In this document: positions 6,128 through 10,364 of the stretch, in pieces | How positions within the stretch are numbered: the stretch's first letter is position 1 | Layout: the number at the start of each line of letters is the position of its first letter | NCBI GenBank assembly: GCA_021300075.1 | Contig: JAJTIB010000129.1 | Span: 1-10,364, forward strand | Source: Rickettsiales bacterium | Lineage (GTDB): Bacteria; Pseudomonadota; Alphaproteobacteria; Rickettsiales; UBA3002 | DNA: 10,364 nucleotides | Direction: 5' to 3' | Notes under the pieces: model-generated | The model's input: only the letters and a program-made list of their open reading frames with translations | Told to the model about the DNA's origin: nothing | Database searches by the model: none | Made by a program: the position numbers and the translations under genes

Positions 6128-6398
6128 AGCCAATTCAATAGCGTAGAGTTTTGTGTGCTGCAAGTGCCACCGCCACTGTGTCCTTGTGGCATAACTGCAA
6201 CAGGCGGAGTGTAAAAATCGATGATTCACTAAAAAAGGCTTGGACAGGGTTGCCTGACAGGATGCGCTTCCCTAGAAAAGCGGCGTGGAGCACAAGGCAT
6301 GCGCTAAGTGCACCTTGTGTTCACAGGCAGTTGCTGGAACCATTAATCGGAACCGGAAAATTGTTTGATTTTTTAACTAGAAAAAAGGACGAAATCGT
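6128..6398 (+). promoter_or_regulatory. Divergent intergenic region: yggS upstream and porin leader, with a hairpin
   Basis: This 271-base gap between the divergent yggS and porin genes must hold both promoters, but I see no convincing -35/-10 pair. The clearest structure is a hairpin: GAGCACAAGG at 6288-6297 pairs with CCTTGTGTTC at 6313-6322 (10 pairs, one G-U), with a partial inner stem. A shorter hairpin (CGCTT with AAGCG) lies about 20 bases upstream. GGAACC occurs twice, 13 bases apart, around 6335-6353. AAGGA at 6385-6389 is a good ribosome binding site for the porin at 6399. A short reading frame across this region (6151-6402) has no coding character and is not called. Confidence 0.5.
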
Positions 6399-7559
6399 AT
6401 GAAAAAGATTCTTCTTGGTACGACGGGTCTCATCGGCGCGGCATTGCTGGCAACAGCTGCTAACGCTGAGACGCCCAAAGTGACCCTCGGTGGCTTTGCC
6501 GACTTCCAGGCTGGCTACACCTCTGACGACTTTGATAACTCAACCCGCGCTGTTGGTTTCCGCAACGACAACACCGTCACGGTGCGTGTGGATGGCAAGA
6601 CGAATGGTGGTCTTGGCTACGGTGCCGTGATCGACCTCGAAGCCGACGCCACGAACGATGCTGACAGTCAAGGCATCAATGCTTCCCGTACTTTCACCTA
6701 TCTCGGTGGCAACTGGGGTCGTTTTGAAATGGGTAGCGTTGAAAGCTCAGCTGCAACGATGCGTGTCGATGCTTCGACCCTCGCTGTTGCAACCGGCGGT
6801 ATCAATGGTGCATGGACTTATTTCATTAATCCATTCTCGTCGTCTTCCACCACCAACGGTGCTAACTTCATCAGCACCTCCAAGCTCGTTTCCGAGCATG
6901 GTAAAACCACCGAGTTCGGTGATGAGAGCACCTACAATGCAACCAAGATCAACTACTACACCCCGAAATTCTCGGGCTTCCAGGCTGGTGTGAGCTATAC
7001 GCCGAGCCTGCAAGGTCGTGGTCAGTCTCTTGGCCGCACTGACGAGAGTGCAACTCCGGGCGCTCTGGATCAGGGCAACGTGTTTAATGGTGCACTCAGC
7101 TATGACAACACCTTTAACGAAATTCGCGTAGCGCTTGCTGCTACTGGCGAAATCGCGAAAGCTAACGACGCGACGGTTGTAGCCAACGAAAGAGAAGACA
7201 TCCGCGCTTGGAACGTTGGTGCTCTCGCTGGTTTCCAGGGCTTCAGCGTAGCCGGTTCTTACGGTAACTGGGGTGACTCAGGCCAGCTGAAGACGGCTAA
7301 CGGCGATGCCGAGTATTGGACTGTTGGTGGTGGTTACGAAGCAGGCCCGATCGGTCTGTCCGTTACCTACCTTGACAGCGCGTACGAGACGTCTGCTGTC
7401 GATAGTGATTTCAGCAACATCGTGGTTGGTGCGGATTACAAACTCGCTCCCGGCCTGACGCCATACGCTGAAGTATCGTTCTACGATGCCGATTCCGCTG
7501 GCACGACTTACGACAACAAAGGCACGACCTTCCTGCTCGGTACGCAGGTGGCGTTCTAG
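6399..7559 (+). CDS. Outer-membrane porin, general diffusion type
   Basis: This 386-residue protein is a Gram-negative porin of the alphaproteobacterial type, expected to form a 16-stranded trimeric beta barrel for passive uptake of small solutes. Residues 1-23 are a Sec signal peptide (MKK, hydrophobic stretch, cleavage after ANA). The mature start TPKVTLGGFADFQAGY is the typical first strand. Alternating hydrophobic and polar residues, many G, N, D, T and Y, and only a few charged clusters fit a barrel; a segment like NWGRFEMGSVESSAATMRVD probably leads into the constriction loop. The C-terminal end LLGTQVAF finishes in phenylalanine, the signal for the BAM assembly machinery. The start is fixed by AAGGA 9 bases upstream and by the signal peptide. 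Codons look strongly biased compared with neighbours, as expected for an abundant protein. A strong terminator follows, so it is probably monocistronic. The exact substrate is unknown. Confidence 0.95.
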   Translation: MKKILLGTTGLIGAALLATAANAETPKVTLGGFADFQAGYTSDDFDNSTRAVGFRNDNTVTVRVDGKTNGGLGYGAVIDLEADATNDADSQGINASRTFTYLGGNWGRFEMGSVESSAATMRVDASTLAVATGGINGAWTYFINPFSSSSTTNGANFISTSKLVSEHGKTTEFGDESTYNATKINYYTPKFSGFQAGVSYTPSLQGRGQSLGRTDESATPGALDQGNVFNGALSYDNTFNEIRVALAATGEIAKANDATVVANEREDIRAWNVGALAGFQGFSVAGSYGNWGDSGQLKTANGDAEYWTVGGGYEAGPIGLSVTYLDSAYETSAVDSDFSNIVVGADYKLAPGLTPYAEVSFYDADSAGTTYDNKGTTFLLGTQVAF

Positions 7560-7583
7560 TTACGTCGTAACTAAAGCTAAGGG

Positions 7584-7617
7584 AGGGGCGGTGAGAAATC
7601 ACCGCCCCTTTTCTTTT
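7584..7617 (+). terminator. Intrinsic terminator of the porin gene
   Basis: AGGGGCGGTG at 7584-7593 pairs perfectly with CACCGCCCCT at 7600-7609 around a 6-base loop, followed by a T-rich tract (TTTTCTTTT) to 7617. It lies 24 bases after the porin stop. Confidence 0.93.
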
Positions 7618-7628
7618 AAATTGACCCC

Positions 7629-7697
7629 GGCTCGGGCTACTGCCCTCGTCTTGGGGCGCCCTTCGCGGCTCATGGCTGGCTCGCGCTACTGCGCTCG
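7629..7697 (+). repeat. Two direct copies of a 20-base hairpin repeat
   Basis: The segments 7629-7648 and 7678-7697 are identical in 18 of 20 positions. Each forms a small hairpin with loop TACT: stem GGGC/GCCC in the first copy and GCGC/GCGC in the second. The only two differences pair with each other, so the stem is preserved by compensatory change. The copies are 49 bases apart in the same orientation, in the gene-free gap after the porin terminator. Confidence 0.6.
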
Positions 7698-7745
7698 CAT
7701 AACGGGGCTGCCGTCGCTCATCTCTCCCGCGTGCGCGCTTTCTTC

Positions 7746-7769
7746 TCTCCCCCTGCTTGCGGGGGGAGA
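7746..7769. repeat. G/C-rich hairpin in the porin-mnmE gap
   Basis: TCTCCCCC at 7746-7753 pairs with GGGGGAGA at 7762-7769 around an 8-base loop that can form two further pairs. No T-run follows, so it is more likely a dispersed palindromic repeat than a terminator. Confidence 0.5.
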
Positions 7770-7808
7770 TGGAGGGGAGGTTGAAAAAGGCTGGTCTTGC
7801 AGAAAAAT

Positions 7809-7881
7809 TGTCATGCCGTCTTTATGACGGCATCCGGTTTCTTCAAGAAAAACCAGACCCCGCAATAAATGCGGGGTGACA
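7809..7881. repeat. Inverted pair of 29-base hairpin repeats (TGTCA...CYGG, loop TTTAT)
   Basis: Copy 1 at 7809-7837 is on the + strand and copy 2 at 7853-7881 on the - strand. Each starts TGTCA, ends C-C/T-GG, has loop TTTAT and an 8-pair perfect stem: ATGCCGTC/GACGGCAT in copy 1, ACCCCGCA/TGCGGGGT in copy 2. Almost all differences between copies are compensated in the stem. The 15-base spacer is itself nearly palindromic, so the whole 73 bases can fold as one palindrome. It resembles REP/BIME-like intergenic repeats; no coding role. The rest of the gap 7560-7954 holds no gene that I can support. Confidence 0.7.
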
Positions 7882-7954
7882 TCTAAAACCTCGCGGCTTC
7901 CGTCCCTCGGCTTTCTCTTGCATTCGCCGTCATCTACGCTACATCACTGCGCCC

Positions 7955-9262
7955 ATGCAGCCAAATGCTTCAACCATCTATGCCCTTGCCACGCCCCCCG
8001 GTCGGGCGGGCGTTGCGGTTATTCGCATTAGCGGGGCAAATACCACGCAAGCAGTAGCGGGCCTCACAACCCTACCGCCCCCACGCGTGGCGGCTCTCAA
8101 AACCCTAAAAGACGGGAAAAATTTTCTCGACCGCGCTCTTTGCATTTATTTCCCAGCACCGAACAGCTTTAGCGGGGAGGATGTCGTCGAGCTGCAGCTG
8201 CATGGTGGGCGGGCGGTGGTTAAATCCGTTCTCGATTATCTCGGTCGGCAGCAGGGATTGCGTCTGGCCGAGCCGGGTGAGTTTGCACGCCGTGCTTTCA
8301 TCAACGGCAAACTTGATCTTGCAGAAGCTGAAGGTCTTGCTGACTTGATAAATGCTGAGACCGAAAGCCAGCATATTCAGGCAATCCGCCAGTACTCTGG
8401 TCAAAATAGTCAGCGATTCGAAGCGCTACGGGCTTCGGTCATTTATCCTCTCGCATTGCTTGAGGCCTATATTGATTTTCCCGATGAGAACATCCCCGAA
8501 TCCGTCCTCAATGATGTTACTGCTCGAATTGCCGTTCTTCGTGAAGAAATAGGCCAGCTGCTGAATGACGGGGCGATTGGAGAGCAGATCCGATCCGGAA
8601 TTGATATTGTGCTAATTGGGGCTCCGAATTCGGGCAAATCAACCCTTATTAACGCATTGACAAAGCGTGATATTGCTATTGTCTCACCCGAAGCAGGGAC
8701 GACCCGGGATCTTCTCGAAGTTCCGCTCGATATAGGTGGTTATAAGGTGACGCTAATCGATACTGCTGGCATTCGCGATGCCACCCATGAGGTTGAAAAA
8801 CAGGGGATTCTACGTGCCAGAAATCGCGCCCGGAATTCGGCTTTAAAACTATTGCTGATTGATGTCGTTGCGGATGCGGAATCGCAAAAGCAAGCCCTTG
8901 CCCTTATGGATGAAAATTGCTTAAAAATTTATACAAAATGCGACCTTAAGAATGCCCCCTCCCCTGCCCTGCAGGTTAGTGCAAAAACTGGCGCGGGTAT
9001 GGATGATTTAATTGCGGCGATCAAATCCTGGCTCGATGATAAGTTTACGCGCGCCCCCTCCCCGCTTATTACGCAGGCGCGGCATCGCCAGTTCCTTGCG
9101 TCAGCACTCGCAGCACTCGAAAAATTTTCTTTAGATACGCCCATTGAACTTCAATGCGAGGAGCTGCGTCACGCGGCTGCTTCTATCGCTAAAATTACTG
9201 GCAAGATCGCAGTCGATGATTTACTGGATGTCATCTTCGCGAGCTTTTGCATTGGCAAGTAG
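7955..9262 (+). CDS. mnmE: tRNA modification GTPase MnmE
   Basis: The 435-residue protein acts with MnmG to place the (carboxymethyl)aminomethyl group on uridine 34 of certain tRNAs, using GTP hydrolysis and a one-carbon unit from tetrahydrofolate. The N-terminal folate-binding domain starts STIYALATPPGRAGVAVIRI. The segments FSGEDVVELQLHGG and LAEPGEFARRAFINGKLDLAEAEGLADLI are family hallmarks. The inserted G domain has G1 GAPNSGKS at 222-229, G2 GTTRD at 248-252 and G3 DTAG at 269-272. The expected G4 NKxD is TKCD at 327-330, a substitution worth noting. The C-terminal FCIGK at 431-435 carries the conserved cysteine C432. Length is normal. The start ATG at 7955 has no clear ribosome binding site but gives the standard N-terminus. 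mnmG follows after 2 bases, implying co-transcription. It ends in TAG. Confidence 0.97.
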   Translation: MQPNASTIYALATPPGRAGVAVIRISGANTTQAVAGLTTLPPPRVAALKTLKDGKNFLDRALCIYFPAPNSFSGEDVVELQLHGGRAVVKSVLDYLGRQQGLRLAEPGEFARRAFINGKLDLAEAEGLADLINAETESQHIQAIRQYSGQNSQRFEALRASVIYPLALLEAYIDFPDENIPESVLNDVTARIAVLREEIGQLLNDGAIGEQIRSGIDIVLIGAPNSGKSTLINALTKRDIAIVSPEAGTTRDLLEVPLDIGGYKVTLIDTAGIRDATHEVEKQGILRARNRARNSALKLLLIDVVADAESQKQALALMDENCLKIYTKCDLKNAPSPALQVSAKTGAGMDDLIAAIKSWLDDKFTRAPSPLITQARHRQFLASALAALEKFSLDTPIELQCEELRHAAASIAKITGKIAVDDLLDVIFASFCIGK

Positions 9263-9264
9263 AT

Positions 9265-10185
9265 ATGTTCCACGTGAAACAGTTTGATGTCATCGTGATT
9301 GGCGGCGGCCATGCCGGAACTGAGGCTGCTGCAGCCTCAGCACGTCTTGGCGCGCGTACCGCCCTAATCACCCATCAGCGCGCAACGGTCGGAGAGATGT
9401 CGTGCAATCCAGCGATAGGTGGCATTGCCAAGGGTACGCTGGTGCGAGAGATTGATGCCCTTGATGGTGTCATGGGTCGTGCTATTGACCAGGCGGGAAT
9501 CCACTACAAGATGCTAAATGCCAGTAAGGGCCCCGCTGTACGTGGGCCTCGCGCACAGGCAGATCGCAAGCTCTACCGTCAGGCGGTACAGTCCATTCTG
9601 GCGGAATATGAGAATCTCACCATTATTGAGGATGAGGCCGATGATTTACTTATCGAGAATGGCTCACTAAAGGCTGTGATTGGTAAGTCAGGCGCAGCCT
9701 ATGTCACGGGCCGCGTGGTGTTGACGACTGGCACATTTCTGCGTGGGCTAATCCATCTTGGAGAGAAGAAAACTCCGGCTGGTCGTGTCGGGGAAGCCCC
9801 GTCTTTAGGCCTGTCCAGAACTCTAGCGCGACTGAATCTTGCGCTTGGCCGCCTTAAGACAGGGACCCCTGCCCGGCTTGACTGTAAGACCATTGACTGG
9901 TCGGTCCTGACGTCACAGCCTGGCGATAATCCGCCCATTCCTTTTTCCTATCTTACCGATCAAGTCCGCGTCCCGAAGATGACTTGCTTTATTACGCACA
10001 CCACCCCTGAAACGCATCAAATCATCCGCGAAAACCTTCATCGCTCGCCCATGTATTCGGGACAGATAGAATCTACCGGACCGCGCTATTGCCCCTCAAT
10101 TGAGGATAAAGTCGTGAGGTTCTCAGATCGCGAGCGCCACCAGATTTTCCTTGAGCCCGAGGGTCTGGATGATGACACAGTTTAG
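9265..10185 (+). CDS. mnmG: tRNA modification enzyme MnmG (GidA), cut by an in-frame TAG at codon 307
   Basis: MnmG is the FAD-dependent partner of MnmE in tRNA U34 modification. Evidence: dinucleotide-binding loop GGGHAGTEAA from residue 13, EMSCNPAIGGIAKGTLVREIDALDG, the NASKGPAVRGPRAQADR segment, LKTGTPARLD, and RYCPSIEDKVVRF with the conserved catalytic cysteine, ending in HQIFLEPEGLDDDTV. The start is taken at ATG 9265, 2 bases after mnmE; an upstream in-frame TTG at 9247 inside mnmE is less likely. The first codons (MFHVKQ) are formed by a parS site. The family is about 620-630 residues, but here TAG at 10183-10185 stops it after 306, where the family has tyrosine in the motif YPNGISTSLP. 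The frame continues unbroken after it. A truncated product would lack the rest of the FAD and tRNA/MnmE-binding parts and should be inactive unless the stop is read through or is a sequence error. Confidence 0.93.
   Translation: MFHVKQFDVIVIGGGHAGTEAAAASARLGARTALITHQRATVGEMSCNPAIGGIAKGTLVREIDALDGVMGRAIDQAGIHYKMLNASKGPAVRGPRAQADRKLYRQAVQSILAEYENLTIIEDEADDLLIENGSLKAVIGKSGAAYVTGRVVLTTGTFLRGLIHLGEKKTPAGRVGEAPSLGLSRTLARLNLALGRLKTGTPARLDCKTIDWSVLTSQPGDNPPIPFSYLTDQVRVPKMTCFITHTTPETHQIIRENLHRSPMYSGQIESTGPRYCPSIEDKVVRFSDRERHQIFLEPEGLDDDTV
9266..9281 (+). promoter_or_regulatory. parS: parS centromere site overlapping the mnmG start
   Basis: The 16 bases TGTTCCACGTGAAACA match the bacterial ParB-binding site consensus TGTTNCACGTGAAACA in all defined positions and are palindromic except for one pair. 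ParB bound here would load and spread to direct ParA-driven origin segregation. In Alphaproteobacteria parAB usually lies just downstream of mnmG-rsmG, so this location fits. The site includes the TG of the start codon and encodes FHVKQ. Confidence 0.9.
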
Positions 10186-10364
10186 CCTAATGGTATTTCC
10201 ACCTCTTTGCCCGAAGAGGTCCAACACCAGCTGATTCACTCCATTCCCGGCCTAGAGAAGGTTCTTATTCTGCGACCGGGCTATGCCAGTGAGTATGATT
10301 TTGGCGACCCGCGAGAACTGAAACCAACTCTTGAAACCAAGAAACAGCCCGGACTTTACCTTGC
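10186..10364 (+). pseudogene. mnmG: Continuation of mnmG in the same frame after the internal TAG
   Basis: Directly after the TAG the same frame reads PNGISTSLPEEV, then RPGYASEYDFGDPRELKPTLE and KQPGLYL, the normal middle part of MnmG, to the end of the window without another stop. There is no frameshift and no decay of conserved residues. A single base change of TAC or TAT to TAG explains the break. The C-terminal half lies outside the window. Whether this is a true nonsense mutation, a sequencing error or a read-through stop cannot be told here. Confidence 0.85.

Noticed and set aside
6151..6402. 83-residue frame before the porin
   Set aside because: It overlaps the porin ribosome binding site and start, crosses the leader hairpin and has no recognisable motif.
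7486..7827. 113-residue frame at the porin end and into the gap
   Set aside because: It overlaps the porin gene, runs through its terminator and consists of repeat-derived residues.
10183..10185. Reassigned TAG codon (alternative genetic code)
   Set aside because: At least four genes in the window end in TAG at their expected C-termini, so TAG works as a normal stop.

Overview
The window reads as a chromosomal segment of an alphaproteobacterium. The reasons are the F1 ATP synthase genes in the order atpA-atpG-atpD-atpC, a conserved alphaproteobacterial protein of unknown function directly after atpC, an alphaproteobacterial-type outer-membrane porin, and the adjacent mnmE-mnmG pair with a ParB-binding parS site at the mnmG start, the usual origin-proximal arrangement in this class. 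A gene resembling the DUF2610 family, which I associate from memory with Rickettsiales and relatives, hints at a deep or host-associated lineage, but the order cannot be fixed from the sequence alone.

Layout: 1-4495 is the F1 part of the ATP synthase operon on the + strand (alpha C-terminus, gamma, beta, epsilon). It is interrupted twice: by an A/T-rich gene of unknown function between atpA and atpG (407-1270), and by a four-helix-bundle (S23/IVS-type) gene between atpG and atpD (2168-2599). The arms of a long inverted repeat flank the latter. A conserved unknown gene follows at 4539-5228. On the - strand, 5300-6127 encodes a YggS/PROSC-type PLP-binding protein that is longer than its family because of two in-frame palindromic insertions. 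A structured 271-base intergenic region leads to a porin gene (6399-7559) with a strong terminator. The gap 7560-7954 has no gene but holds several hairpin repeats, two sets of which show compensatory base changes. From 7955 the tRNA wobble-uridine modification genes mnmE and mnmG follow. mnmG is broken by a single in-frame TAG at 10183-10185, after which the reading frame continues intact to the window end.

The most interesting pattern is a possible family of hairpin elements. Three places (2177-2634, 5602-5704, 5968-6057) carry inverted-repeat arms of about 27-34 bases, each arm made of degenerate tandem 7- or 8-mers. One element encloses the four-helix-bundle gene and lies in a polycistronic operon; the other two are short, gene-less and inserted in frame in yggS. 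In all three, arm mismatches tend to be G-U pairs on the transcribed strand (9 of 13, against 1 of 13 on the other strand), which suggests that the hairpin matters as RNA. The arrangement recalls 23S rRNA intervening sequences (which can encode the same S23 family) and Rickettsia palindromic elements, but here in protein-coding genes.
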